From Pyrus communis (lineage: Eukaryota; Streptophyta; Magnoliopsida; Rosales; Rosaceae), in NCBI RefSeq assembly GCF_963583255.1, contig NC_084808.1, positions 26,864,300-26,928,299 on the forward strand: a stretch of 64,000 nt of DNA, in the 5' to 3' direction. This document shows, piece by piece, positions 32,102 to 41,935 of the stretch. Position 1 is the stretch's first letter. The number at the start of each line of letters is the position of its first letter. The notes beneath the pieces are model-generated. The model saw only the letters and a program-made list of their open reading frames with translations. It had not been told where the DNA came from and did not search any database. The position numbers were made by a program, and so were the translations under genes.

Positions 32102-33454
32102 TGTGAACACGAAAGATTCCTTGAAACAAGAAACCAGAATAACGTGTACAAAATAATATTTTTGTGTTTATGATTTTGGGGTTACGATCTCTCTCAAATT
32201 TGGTCCTCTGATTCTATCTTCTTGGGGTGTAGGTTTGTGGATGAGTTGTTGATCCAAAGGGCCGTCGGGGCTTGATCTAAGGATGAACAGTTGATGAACG
32301 GATCTTCAAGGGGCGTTGGGCTTGATCTTGAAGAATGAGTGTATGGATTTCTTCAAGGGCTTTTGGGCTTGATCTTGAAGGTTGATGGATGAGCAGATCT
32401 TCAAGGGCTTTTGGGCTTAGTCTTGAAGAACGATTGGATGTGTGGATTTGTTTGTGCTGTTGATCCAAGGGGCCGTTAGGGCTTGATCTTAGGATGAACG
32501 ATGAACACTTTCTTCAAGGGCCGTCGGGGCTTGATCTTGAATAATGGTTGTGTGGATTTCTTCAAGGGCTTTTGGGCTTGATCTTGAAGGTTGATGGATG
32601 AGCGGATCTTCAAGGGCTTTTGGGCTTAATCTTGAAGAACGATTGGATGTGTGGATTTGTTGAGGTTGTTGATCCAAAGGGCCGTTGGGGGCTTATGCTT
32701 AGGATGAACGGATGAACACTTTCTTCAAGGGCCGTCGGGGCTTGATCTTGAAAGAGGATTTAACGAAGAACGAAGAGAGCTTTCTTGATCCTTCGGAATT
32801 CTTGGGAATTTGGATGGTTGGAAGCTTTGGAGTTTCAAAGCTTCAAGGATTTGGGGAATTCTCTTCTAATTTTGGAGTAGAGAAATGTATTTGTGAATTC
32901 CTTGATGCTTGATACCTTGATGGAGAAGCCTATTTATAGGCTTTGAGAATGAATCACCACCACAAAATATTTTTTTCCTTTCCAAGCACCATTGCCTAAT
33001 TTTCCCACTTAATGCAATATTGAAATTGAAGTGGTGTAACTTATGGCCTAATTTCCCACTTAATACCATTTTAAACTTGAAGTGGTCTAACTTATGGCCT
33101 AATTTCCCACTTAACACCATTTTAAACTTGAAATGTGTATGCTTTGTCATTGCCCAAATGAGAAAAACTTGCTTTGATCCGTAATGGATTGAAGTGTGCT
33201 TGCCTTGTCATTGCCCAACATGAGAAGAAAAACTTGTTTTGATCCTCAATGGATTGAAATGTACTTGCCTTGTCATTGCCCAAAATGAGAAGAAAAACTT
33301 GTTTAATCCTTCAAGGGTATTTCTTCCTATTTTGTTGAGTCACACGCCATGTGTACAATTTGTACAACACGTGGCGTATGCCATGTATGCCTTGACACGT
33401 CAAAACTTTAATGCATTGGTGAACATTTGTTTTACTGAAATTTCGATGTCTACA
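32102..33454 (-). repeat. 3' LTR of the gypsy element, with internal repeats
   Basis: 32236-32760 is built from imperfect copies of a unit around TCAAGGGC.TT.GGGCTTGAT followed by CTTGAA. 33000-33130 has three copies of TAATTTCCCACTTAA-type units and 33138-33300 three copies of CTTGCCTTGTCATTGCCCAA. A minus-strand TATA box (CCTATAAATAGG) is at 32929-32940. Confidence 0.9.
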
Positions 33455-33570
33455 AATGCCCCCACTTCAAGGCGCGTCGTAGACATGTGCTTGTCACGTG
33501 TAGAAGATGCGTTTTGAAGTCCCTTAATGTAGATGTCAACCTAAGGGCCGTCGAGGCTTGATCTTGAATT

Positions 33571-33888
33571 GGGCTGGAAATTTCTTCAAGGGCCATTGAG
33601 GCTTGATCTTGAGTTCGACTGGAAGATTTTCTGGTTTCCTCCAATCGTTGATTTTCCACAGGCTTAGTCTTGAACTGGGCTGGAAATTTCTTCAAGGGCC
33701 ATCGAGGCTTGATCTTGAGTTCGACTGGAAGATTTTCTGGTTTCCTCCAATCGTTGATTTTCCACAGGCTTAGTCTTGAACTGGGCTGGAAATTTCTTCA
33801 AGGGCCATCGAGGCTTGATCTTGAGTTCGACTGGAAGATTTTCTGGTTTCCTCCAATCGTTGATTTTCCTTTGTGCTACTCTTGAACT
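33571..33888. repeat. Three tandem copies of a 106-bp unit
   Basis: GGGCTGGAAATTTCTTCAAG starts at 33571, 33677 and 33783, exactly 106 bp apart. The third copy ends in diverged sequence. It lies just inside the 3' LTR and includes the TCAAGGGCC..GGCTTGATCTT word that also builds the LTR. Confidence 0.9.
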
Positions 33889-34013
33889 GGGCAGCAGGAT
33901 TCTTTTGGTCTCCTCCGAAGGTCTGAGCTTTACTCCTTTTTTCTGTTTCTTTGTTCAATCTCTTCAATTCGTATTGAAGAGGGTTAGAGGATAGCTCAGC
34001 ATATGCAGTTGTT

Positions 34014-34720
34014 GCTTGCCTCCACATGCTTCAATGTATCATTTTCACTTGCCTTACTTGCTCCCCTTTGCAGAAGTGGTCCCTTCTCTGGAAGTGTATC
34101 AACCGTTGAAGATGACTACTCAAGAGCAACGCTAGGTAAGCAACCAGGGAATAGATTCCAGGCAGTTGGTTCCAGATCGGAAGACTGACTCCAAGTGCCG
34201 GCTGATTGCTTCTTCACTTTGCCATGCAAGTAAGAACAAGGACAAAGGAAAGGACGTAGAGAAGGCATGATATGAGATACCTTTGCTTTTGAAGAAGCAG
34301 CGAATGAATCAGCACATATATTTGTTGTGCTTGTCTCCACATGCTTCGATGTATCATTTTTACTTGCCTTACTTGCTCCCCTTTGCAGAAGTGGTATTTC
34401 CTTATGCAGGTGTGGCATCTTCTCTTGTAGTATTTGTCCTCTGATGCAGGAGTTGAATGCAAACCTTGCATTTGAATGGACCCTCACTTCTTGGTGGCAG
34501 CGCAAGTTTGAGTGGAGGTTCCGACATATTGCTTTCTCTGTCCTTGTCTTGGCAGGTGAGAACAAGGGCAAAGGAAAAGACAGGGAAAAAGTATGATATG
34601 AGATACCTTTGCTTTCGCCCTTGATGATATGAGATACTTTTGCTTTTGAAGAAGCAGCGAATGAATCAGCACATATATTTGTTGTGCTTGTCTCCACATG
34701 CTTCGATTTACCGTTTCCTC
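34014..34720. repeat. Long imperfect repeats in the gypsy non-coding region
   Basis: TCCACATGCTTCGATGTATC and its flank occur at about 34020, 34336 and 34692. GAAGAAGCAGCGAATGAATC occurs at about 34294 and 34648. The spacing of 310-357 bp indicates tandem duplication followed by divergence. Confidence 0.75.
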
Positions 34721-35315
34721 CTGCTTCATCTATACTCCAGGCATCTGGTATCTTCTTTGGGGGAAGAAGAAAAAAATTGAGTATTTCGAGAAGCTTTGCT
34801 GGGAGTGCGCCCTCAGAGGTGAGGAAGAGTTGGGCATTTTTTTTTTCAGGTCTGCCTTGCCATAAAAGATGAAGGTCGACATATATAGGGATTTCCCAAT
34901 AGCAAGTGGTGGTTATGTTCTTTTACCCTTGTCGACAAACGTCTCTTCGATTTTTTAACAAGCGTCTCTTCGATTTCTGAGCGAGCGCCTCTTCGAAAAA
35001 GTAGTCACGGGTGCGGCTCTGTCACCACGCTTGTTGGCAAAGGCGCGTAGTTGGGATGATAACCTTCACGTGTTTTCAACTTTGTCAGAGATCTTTTGAC
35101 AAAGTTGAACGCGTTATCTGAAAAGCCGCGAAAGCGTCGCCGAACTTCACGCAGGAAAATCCGATTTTTTGAATCGGTGGTCGTGTCGCCTTGGCTTTTT
35201 ATAGAGGTATCGATCACCTCCAACATGCACACTTTGAAGATCGCCCGTTTGTGAAAATCGTCTTCGGCCCTTTCTGATTTTACTCCATCCACCTTTCTCT
35301 TTTAACCTTTTGACA

Positions 35316-35936
35316 ATGGCTAACCCGTCTAACATTTGCTTAGATTTGAGTCTCAGCAGTGATCCGAGTGCGCCGCGTCAGGTAAATGTATGGTGCCCTT
35401 CTTTCTTATCTTCTAATGGCCCTTTGACAGGTGAAGATTCTGTGATGAAGGACGCAACAACAGCTACGATAGTAGCTAGGAACTTCCTCACTCCAAAAGA
35501 TAGTAGGCTGCTTTCAGAACGGTCCGATGAGTTGGCCGTTCAAGATTCCCTAACTCTCAGTGTTCAGTGCGCAGGCTCTGTGTCCAACATGGGCCAACGC
35601 CTACTTGCTCGATCCCGCCAAGTGGAATCATTGATGGCGGAGGTGGAAACTCTTAAGCAAGAGATCAAACAGCTTAAGCACGAGAATAGAAGTTTGCATG
35701 TGCTTGCAAATAACTATTCGACGGGCATGAAGAGGAAGCTTGATGAGCTGCAAGAATCCAGTGGTCGAATTCAAAGTGACCGTCAAAGTGACCGTCAAAG
35801 GCTTGCTGCTTTCTTCCAGATGCACCTTTTTCCTGGCTCATCTCGCGTTCCACCAAGTATTGAGGCCTCTTCTCTGATGCCTCCCGCTTCTGTAGTTTTC
35901 CCAAGTAGTGGGGCTTCACGTGAACAACCTTTATGA
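35316..35936 (+). CDS. Antisense coiled-coil ORF of the gypsy element (206 aa)
   Basis: It is encoded opposite to gag and integrase, between the integrase stop (36300) and the 3' LTR. The ATG at 35316 has a strong plant context (GACAATGGCT), better than the upstream TTG that would extend the frame. The product has a Ser/Thr-rich N-terminus (about residues 1-90) and a clear heptad-type coiled coil (about 95-150; SLMAEVETLKQEIKQLKHEN), then a QSDRQSDRQ duplication and a Pro/Ser-rich tail. A TATA-like TTTTTATAGAG (35196-35206) lies 110 bp upstream. Its frame is intact while the element lacks RT, which argues for selection or youth. Extra antisense ORFs in this position have been described in Tat-lineage plant elements; their role is unknown. 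Confidence 0.75.
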   Translation: MANPSNICLDLSLSSDPSAPRQVNVWCPSFLSSNGPLTGEDSVMKDATTATIVARNFLTPKDSRLLSERSDELAVQDSLTLSVQCAGSVSNMGQRLLARSRQVESLMAEVETLKQEIKQLKHENRSLHVLANNYSTGMKRKLDELQESSGRIQSDRQSDRQRLAAFFQMHLFPGSSRVPPSIEASSLMPPASVVFPSSGASREQPL

Positions 35937-35945
35937 AAGCTCCAT

Positions 35946-35949
<4 letters not shown>

Positions 35950-35982
<33 letters not shown>

Positions 35983-36241
35983 TACGCACTTGTAATTTCT
36001 CGGAGATCAATGAACATGCTTTATTTTATTTAGTGTATTGTGCTAAATACAGATAAAACATATACATCACCAAGATGTGTTATTTCCCTTTTTTTTTTTT
36101 TTTTTTTTTTTTTATTTTGATGATGTGACTGTATTTGAAGTTTTGAAGTTTCAAGTTGCCTACGTACCCTTGGTTGAGGAGGGATCAAGTCATGACGTAG
36201 TTCAAATGAGTGATGGTTTTTTTTTTTTTTTTTTTTTTTTT
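35950..36241. repeat. Three T homopolymer tracts
   Basis: T runs of about 31, 23 and 24 nt at 35951-35981, 36090-36112 and 36218-36241 separate the antisense ORF from the integrase stop. The first could act in 3' processing of the antisense transcript; the lengths may be unreliable. Confidence 0.7.
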
Positions 36242-36299
36242 GATGATTTTGCCGTACACAGTTTATGCTCTTGCAGGCCAGGAGCGTGGTGCGTTTACT

Positions 36300-38219
36300 T
36301 TAGGGGTAGTAGCGCTTCAAAAATCTGCCGTTGATGGGGCCGATCTTCAACCCGTCTTCTGCCATGATTAAGTAGGCGTCATTGGTGTAGATCTCTTGTA
36401 TTACGTAGGGTCCATCCCACTTTGATGTGAACTTGCTTTTTGTCTTATGAGTTGTAATGATAGGCCTACGCAATGCCAGCACGAGATCTTCAGCTTGGAA
36501 AGACCTTGGGCGGACTTTCTTGTTGAATACCTTGGATAACCGTGCTTGGTAGCATTCCAAGTGTTGTTGAGCTTCGAGCCTTCTCTCATCCAGCGCTTCC
36601 AACTCCTGAAGGCGCAACTTTGCATTTTCTTCATCAGTCAAGCCTTCTTGTATAGCCATCCTTAGTGAGGGAATTTGACTTTCGAGCGGTAGAACAGCTT
36701 CTACGCCATATACGAGAGAATAAGGTGTAGCTTGGGTAGGAGTCCTATGTGTAGTCCTATATGCCCAAAGTGCTTCACTTATTCTTTCATGCCAATCTCT
36801 CTTTGTTCGGCCGATTACCTTTTTCAGAAGGTTGCACAGCGTCTTGTTGAATGCTTCCGCGAGGCCGTTGGCCGGAGCATGATACATGGAAGACTTGTGC
36901 TGCTTGAACTTGTATTTGTCGCAAAGCTCGTCCACGAGTCGGTTGGAGAACTGCTTTCCGTTGTCAGTGATAATGTAGCGAGGCACTCCATATCGGTGGA
37001 TGATATGCTCCTTGATGAAACGAACAACAGTTTCCTTTTTTACTTCCCTTAAAGGGATGGTTTCAGCCCACTTGGAGAAGTAATCTGTTGCAGCTAGGAT
37101 GTAAGCTTCCCCTGCAGATGACTTTGGCGTAATTGGTCCTACAACGTCCAATCCCCATGCGTCGAACGGCCATGAAGCAACTGTACGGTGTAATGGTTCA
37201 GGCGGTTGATGTATGAAGTTGGCGTGGAATTGGCAGGCTTGGCACCTTTTGGCGTGTTCCAGGCAGTCCTTCACCATGCTCGGCCAGTAGTAACCCATTC
37301 TTTTAAGCCGGAAATGTAGCTTTGGTCCAGACTGATGTGCCTCACACACACCTGAATGTGCTTCTTCCATGGCTAGATTAACTTCTTCCTCACCTAGGCA
37401 TCTCAGGAGCACTCCTTCAAAAGAGCGTCGATAGAGTGTTCCTTTGTAGTAAAGGAAGCGAGGTGCTCGTCGACGTATTTCGGAACGGTGTCTGAGATCA
37501 TCTGGAACCTTTCCGTGCTCTAAGTAGTCGATCAGCGGCTGTCTCCACTCTTCAGCATCGACTAGAAGTACTGAGATGACATTTGTATCATCTAGTGACA
37601 TTTCATTAACGAGCGGAATCACCCATCTTTGGCAAACTGTCACGTCTGCAACTTCATCTTTTCCTAGTGTCATACTCGAGGCTAGATTGGCGAGAGCGTC
37701 TGCCATTTGATTTTCCTTTCTTGGCACATGTTCTAGTGTCACAGCTTCGAACTTTTGTAGCAGTTGGGTCGCTAGCCGGAAGTATGGGACGAGATCATCT
37801 TTCCTTACCTCATATTCAGTTAAGAGTTGATTGATTATGAGCTTGGAATCGCCATATACCTCAAGAGCTGTGATTTCCATGTTGATCGCCATTTGGAGCC
37901 CGATGATCAATGCTTGGTACTCAGCAACATTGTTGGAGCATAGCTCATTCAGTTGGAAGGAGTAAGGTAGTATTTGCCTTTGTGGCGACATGAATACTAC
38001 TCCTGCCCCCGCTCCGTCTGCTCGTGCGGATCCGTCGAAGAACATCGTCCATGTTGGGAAGATGTCGATGTAGAACACCTCATCGTCAGGCAAGTAGTGT
38101 TTGGTGCTGTTTGCAGTTTCAGCTCGTGCATGCAAGGAGCGTTTGGTGCCGTTTGCAGTTTCAGCTCGTGCAGGCAAGGAGCGTTTGGTGCCGTTTGCAG
38201 TTTCAGCTCGTGCAGGCAA
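36300..38219 (-). CDS. Gypsy RNase H-integrase polyprotein
   Basis: 639 codons. The N-terminus is repeat-derived (ARAETANGTKRSLP three times, residues 3-44). RNase H follows with MFFDGSARADGAG (about residue 58), NVAEYQALIIGL, VYGDSKLIINQL and NQMADALANLAS, i.e. the acidic D-E-D-D set. Integrase comes next: HHCC finger (HSGVCEAHQSGPK, CQACQFHA) and catalytic D, D, E (WGLDVVGPITP, YIITDNGKQF, ANGLAEAFNK), then a C-terminal LVLALRRP/SKWDGPYVI region. No RT precedes it; complete gypsy elements would have RT immediately N-terminal. The repeat array upstream sits at the deletion junction. Whether the Met at the ORF start is used, or the frame is read on from gag, cannot be told. Confidence 0.9.
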   Translation of the reverse strand: MPARAETANGTKRSLPARAETANGTKRSLHARAETANSTKHYLPDDEVFYIDIFPTWTMFFDGSARADGAGAGVVFMSPQRQILPYSFQLNELCSNNVAEYQALIIGLQMAINMEITALEVYGDSKLIINQLLTEYEVRKDDLVPYFRLATQLLQKFEAVTLEHVPRKENQMADALANLASSMTLGKDEVADVTVCQRWVIPLVNEMSLDDTNVISVLLVDAEEWRQPLIDYLEHGKVPDDLRHRSEIRRRAPRFLYYKGTLYRRSFEGVLLRCLGEEEVNLAMEEAHSGVCEAHQSGPKLHFRLKRMGYYWPSMVKDCLEHAKRCQACQFHANFIHQPPEPLHRTVASWPFDAWGLDVVGPITPKSSAGEAYILAATDYFSKWAETIPLREVKKETVVRFIKEHIIHRYGVPRYIITDNGKQFSNRLVDELCDKYKFKQHKSSMYHAPANGLAEAFNKTLCNLLKKVIGRTKRDWHERISEALWAYRTTHRTPTQATPYSLVYGVEAVLPLESQIPSLRMAIQEGLTDEENAKLRLQELEALDERRLEAQQHLECYQARLSKVFNKKVRPRSFQAEDLVLALRRPIITTHKTKSKFTSKWDGPYVIQEIYTNDAYLIMAEDGLKIGPINGRFLKRYYP

Positions 38220-38530
38220 GGAGCGTTTTGGTGCCGTTTGCAGTTTCAGCTCGTGCAGGCAATGAGCGTTTTGGTGCCGTTTGCAGTTTCAGCTCGTGCA
38301 TGCAAGGAGCGTTTGGTGCCGTTTGCAGTTTCAGCTCGTGCAGGCAAGTACCGTTTGGTGCCGTTTGCAGTTTCAGCTCGTGCAGGCAAGGAGCGTTTGT
38401 TGTCACCTTTTAGGCTCGTGCGAACGAGGAGCTTGTGGTGTCGTTTGCAGTTTCAACTCGTGCAGACAAGGAGCTTTTGGTTATCGCCTTTTAGGCTCGT
38501 GCGAACGAGGAGCTTGTGGTTGTTGTTGTT
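38090..38530 (-). repeat. Tandem repeat, 42-44 bp unit, at the RT deletion junction
   Basis: About ten copies of a unit containing GCCGTTTGCAGTTTCAGCTC and GTGCAGGCAAGGAGCG. In coding orientation 42-nt copies encode ARAETANGTKRSLP. Copies of 43-44 nt break the frame, so only the three copies nearest RNase H are joined to it. The last two units diverge (CTTTTAGGCTCGTGCGAACG). Confidence 0.9.
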
Positions 38531-38536
38531 GATTTG

Positions 38537-40069
38537 TCAAGCGATTTGGGAGAGGCATTCCTCGCAATCTTCATAGGAAGGAGCCTTGACCGAGTAATTG
38601 AAAAAGTCTTCGATGAAGAAGAGATCGCGCATGAACGATCTTTGTGTTGAAATTTTCTTATCTTCAACATTTTCACATTGCTTTGGAGGTTGGCGAAAGC
38701 TGCTTTCCCTCCTTTCTGATTGGTGCCCTTGTGGAGAAGACATATGTTTCTCGTGCAGTTTCTTCGGAGTGACATGAGTCCATCCTTCAATTTCACTTGA
38801 CTTGGAGCATGCCCCCAACAGTCGAGGTGAAGACTTTGAGTCGAAAGAGCCAGAAGTGACATCTTTCTTAGGGATTTCATCTTCAGTGCCGTTCTCTTGG
38901 GTTTGTTGGCATGAAGATTTGCCAGTGTGGACGATGATGCGCCTCTTTACCTTCAGTGGTCCTTTTGTGTCGACCTCCAGGATTGCTTGGCGCTTCATCC
39001 TTGAAGGAATCAAGCTTCGAACGTCGCATTTTTCTGCTAACCCATCGAGCTTTTCTTCCTTTGGTGTTGTCTTCCTCTTTCCAAAAGGCTTCTCATTATC
39101 TTCAAATCTTTCCGAAGCTGATCGTCGCAGAGGAGAGATAGCTGTGTTGCTTTGTTTCTTAGGCTTTAACAACCTTTCAAAAACAGAGCTTTGGGATGTT
39201 GGCTCGTTAAGCCTCTTGAAGACAGAGGTTCGGCCTTGACTACCAATGCGATCAAGTGCCGAAATTCTGGGTTTTGAATGATTCAGCCTATCGAAGACTG
39301 ACACTCGAATAGGAGGTTTAGGCTCCTCTTGATTTTGTTCAATGCTCACGCTGATGTGTTGAGCGCTAGCGTTTTTCGCTTTGCTTGAAATCTTCACGAG
39401 TGCATTTGGTGTGAAGCCAAGTCCAGCTTTGTTGTTGTCAACTCCGTAATCATGCTCCTTCAACTTCTTTTGAGTCTCGGTGAGGTCACGATCTTTGTCG
39501 TTGACGGTGTTTGAAACCTTCTTTCCAAGATTTGAAGAGGAAGCAAAGTCATGCCTAGCCTTTGACATGAGTTCGTAGGCATTTGGGTTAAAGCCTTCTT
39601 TGGTCTTCTTAGTTGGAAGAGAGCTTGGTTTCATTTTGACGCCATGCTGTGCCTCCAGACGGTTGATGAGTCCGGCGGTTTGCAAGTTTTTCTCCTCTGC
39701 AGTCCGTGTGAGCTTTGCGATTGCTTCATTCATCTGAGCTAGCTGCTCCTCGATTGAAGTTACTCCAGTGGTCATGACTTGCATGGTTGTACTGCCGCTC
39801 GAATCAGCGTCGGAGAGTAGGGACTCTGAGTATTTCCTCAGGCTTTCCCCTCTTGATGCCCTTAGCGAGGCTAGGGTGATCACAGGCTCGTGCCTCAGGT
39901 GCTCTTGTTCCTTTGACAGAGTTAATGCAGGGGCGGAAGCCGCGGCAAAAAGAGCTCTTGCCTTACTTCGGGTTATGGTGCCCGAAATATCACCACTTAC
40001 GGCGATGATGTTCTTGTTCTTTGCTTTGATTGCAGGAACAGCTTGATCCTTTCTTGATGCCATTTGCAT
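38537..40069 (-). CDS. Gag-like protein of the gypsy element (capsid core not visible)
   Basis: The frame is open from 40138, across the primer site, but the first plausible start is the MQMASRKDQ Met at 40069, giving 510 codons. It has an N-terminal coiled coil (SIEEQLAQMNEAIAKL), then Lys/Ser-rich sequence with near-repeats of SVFDRLN, SVFKRLNEP and SVFERLLKP (about 280-325), as in the linker between gag and protease of plant Tat-like elements. No capsid domain, CCHC knuckle or DSGA protease site is visible, so the capsid core seems deleted. The end is CEECLSQIA, just before the repeat array. Confidence 0.75.
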   Translation of the reverse strand: MQMASRKDQAVPAIKAKNKNIIAVSGDISGTITRSKARALFAAASAPALTLSKEQEHLRHEPVITLASLRASRGESLRKYSESLLSDADSSGSTTMQVMTTGVTSIEEQLAQMNEAIAKLTRTAEEKNLQTAGLINRLEAQHGVKMKPSSLPTKKTKEGFNPNAYELMSKARHDFASSSNLGKKVSNTVNDKDRDLTETQKKLKEHDYGVDNNKAGLGFTPNALVKISSKAKNASAQHISVSIEQNQEEPKPPIRVSVFDRLNHSKPRISALDRIGSQGRTSVFKRLNEPTSQSSVFERLLKPKKQSNTAISPLRRSASERFEDNEKPFGKRKTTPKEEKLDGLAEKCDVRSLIPSRMKRQAILEVDTKGPLKVKRRIIVHTGKSSCQQTQENGTEDEIPKKDVTSGSFDSKSSPRLLGACSKSSEIEGWTHVTPKKLHEKHMSSPQGHQSERRESSFRQPPKQCENVEDKKISTQRSFMRDLFFIEDFFNYSVKAPSYEDCEECLSQIA

Positions 40070-40107
40070 TTTTCGATGATTTGAGGATAGAGATGAGAGG
40101 TATAGAT

Positions 40108-40125
40108 GTCCCACCGGGCGTGCCA
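40108..40125 (-). other. Candidate primer binding site of the gypsy element
   Basis: On the - strand TGGCACGCCCGGTGGGAC starts 4 nt inside the 5' LTR end. It begins with the TGG expected of a tRNA 3' CCA end; I do not assign the tRNA. Confidence 0.6.
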
Positions 40126-40129
40126 AATT

Positions 40130-41482
40130 TGTGAACACGAAAGATTCCTTGAAACAAGAAACCAGAATAACGTGTACAAAATAATATTTTTGTGTTTATG
40201 ATTTTGGGGTTACGATCTCTCTCAAATTTGGTCCTCTGATTCTATCTTTGTGGGGTGTAGGTTTGTGGATGAGTTGTTGATCCAAAGGGCCGTCGGGGCT
40301 TGATCTAAGGATGAACAGTTGATGAACGGATCTTCAAGGGGCGTTGGGCTTGATCTTGAAGAATGGGTGTATGGATTTCTTCAAGGGCTTTTGGGCTTGA
40401 TCTTGAAGGTTGATGGATGAGCAGATCTTCAAGGGCTTTTGGGCTTAGTCTTGAAGAACGATTGGATGTGTGGATTTGTTTGTGCTGTTGATCCAAGGAG
40501 CCGTTGGGGCTTGATCTTAGGATGAACGATGAACACTTTCTTCAAGGGTCGTCGGGGCTTGATCTTGAATAATGGTTGTGTGGATTTCTTCAAGGGCTCT
40601 TGGGCTTGATCTTGAAGGTTGATGGATGAGCGGATCTTCAAGGGCTTTTGGGCTTAATCTTTAAGAACGATTGGATGTGTGGATTTGTTGAGGTTGTTGA
40701 TCCAAAGGGCCGTTGGGGGCTTATGCTTAGGATGAACGGATGAACACTTTCTTCAAGGGCCGTCGGGGCTTGATCTTGAAAGAGGATTTAACGAAGAACG
40801 AAGAGAGCTTTCTTGATCCTTCGGAATTCTTAGGAATTTGGATGGTTGGAAGCTTTGGAGTTTCAAAGCTTCAAGGATTTGGGGAATTCTCTTCTAATTT
40901 TGGAGTAGAGAAATGTATTTGTGAATTCCTTGATGCTTGATACCTTGATGGAGAAGCCTATTTATAGGCTTTGAGAATGAATCACCACCACAAAATATTT
41001 TTTTCCTTTCCAAGCACCATTGCCTAATTTTCCCACTTAATGCAATATTGAAATTGAAGTGGTGTAACTTATGGCCTAATTTCCCACTTAATACCATTTT
41101 AAACTTGAAATGGTCTAACTTATGGCCTAATTTCCCACTTAACACCATTTTAAACTTGAAATGTGTATGCTTTGTCATTGCCCAAATGAGAAAAACTTGC
41201 TTTGATTTTTAATGGATTGAAGTGTGCTTGCCTTGTCATTGCCCAACATGAGAAGAAAAACTTGTTTTGATCCTCAATGGATTGAAATGTACTTGCCTTG
41301 TCATTGCCCAAAATGAGAAGAAAAACTTGTTTAATCCTTCAAGGGTATTTCTTCCTATTTTGTTGAGTCACACGCCATGTGTACAATTTGTACAACACGT
41401 GGCGTATGCCATGTATGCCTTGACACGTCAAAACTTTAATGCATTGGTGAACATTTGTTTTACTGAAATTTCGATGTCTACA
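40130..41482 (-). repeat. 5' LTR of the gypsy element
   Basis: 1353 bp, same repeat structure as the 3' LTR; minus-strand TATA box at 40957-40968. Differences by eye include TCTTCTTG/TCTTTGTG, GAGTG/GGGTG, CTTTTGGG/CTCTTGGG and ATCCGTAA/ATTTTTAA. Confidence 0.92.
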
Positions 41483-41935
41483 ATGACATTATTATTCCAA
41501 GATACTTGGACAACATTGTACTAGTTTGCAATCGGATTAAACCCAAAGTGATATGTAACGCGGAGTGTACCTGTACGAGGGAGTTTGATGGACTCTCGTG
41601 TAGTAGGGTTAAACATAAGGACAGGGATCGAACAACTGGATGCACAGACCAGGCAGGTTGATGCTCTGATGTACAACCGGGGGAGTACCGCACGCAGAAT
41701 TGTACGAAAGACGGGTGACAGGCGTTGGTTTCCCTTGTTCATCGATTTGCGAGGAGAAGAAGAAGCCATCCCAATACCAGAAGAGGAGGTTAGTAGTATT
41801 TTTCTTGTTCCGGCGAGAGTTGACAAGGGAATGGCTACAGATGAGAGAGGACCAAGGCTTGCATACGTGCGTAGAGCACATCAGGACCATAAAATTGAAA
41901 ATTTAACTTTCCCCCTCCAAACTCATTTTTCCTAG
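41483..41935 (-). pseudogene. F-box/FBA protein pseudogene, 5' part
   Basis: On the - strand, one frame has VCKPWSSLICSHSLVNS (the second half of an F-box) followed by SSQIDEQGKP. After a frameshift another has VLMFNPTTRESIKLP and YHFGFNP, the opening of the FBA domain. A stop follows before the gypsy insertion. The first half of the F-box is not visible upstream. Gene orientation is the same as that of the element. Confidence 0.8.

Larger units (their letters stand above)
32102..41482 (-). mobile_element. Ty3/gypsy-type element, RT-less, recently inserted
   Basis: The LTRs at 32102-33454 (3') and 40130-41482 (5') are both 1353 bp with TG...CA ends, flanked by ATGAC (32097-32101 and 41483-41487). 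About 13 mismatches are seen by eye, near 99% identity, so it is young. Internal order on the coding strand: PBS candidate (40108-40125), gag-like ORF (40069-38537), Ala-Arg-Ala-Glu-Thr tandem repeats, RNase H plus integrase ORF (38219-36300), an antisense ORF (35316-35936, + strand), and a repeat-rich non-coding region up to the 3' LTR. No reverse transcriptase and no protease are found. Integrase after RNase H marks the gypsy superfamily; the antisense ORF position recalls Tat-lineage elements. It must have moved with enzymes supplied in trans. Confidence 0.93.

Noticed and set aside
32277..34872. Short ORFs over the gypsy LTR and internal repeats, and their near-copies at 40305-41524
   Set aside because: They are repeated because the DNA is repeated; no domain, and frames change between LTR copies.
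38090..38530. CRISPR-like regular repeats
   Set aside because: Contiguous tandem units without spacers, in a plant retroelement.
38024..38576. Plus-strand ORFs of 129 and 200 codons with FGAVCSFSSC-type repeats
   Set aside because: Readings of the 42-44 bp tandem array on the wrong strand for the element; frame kept only by unit length.
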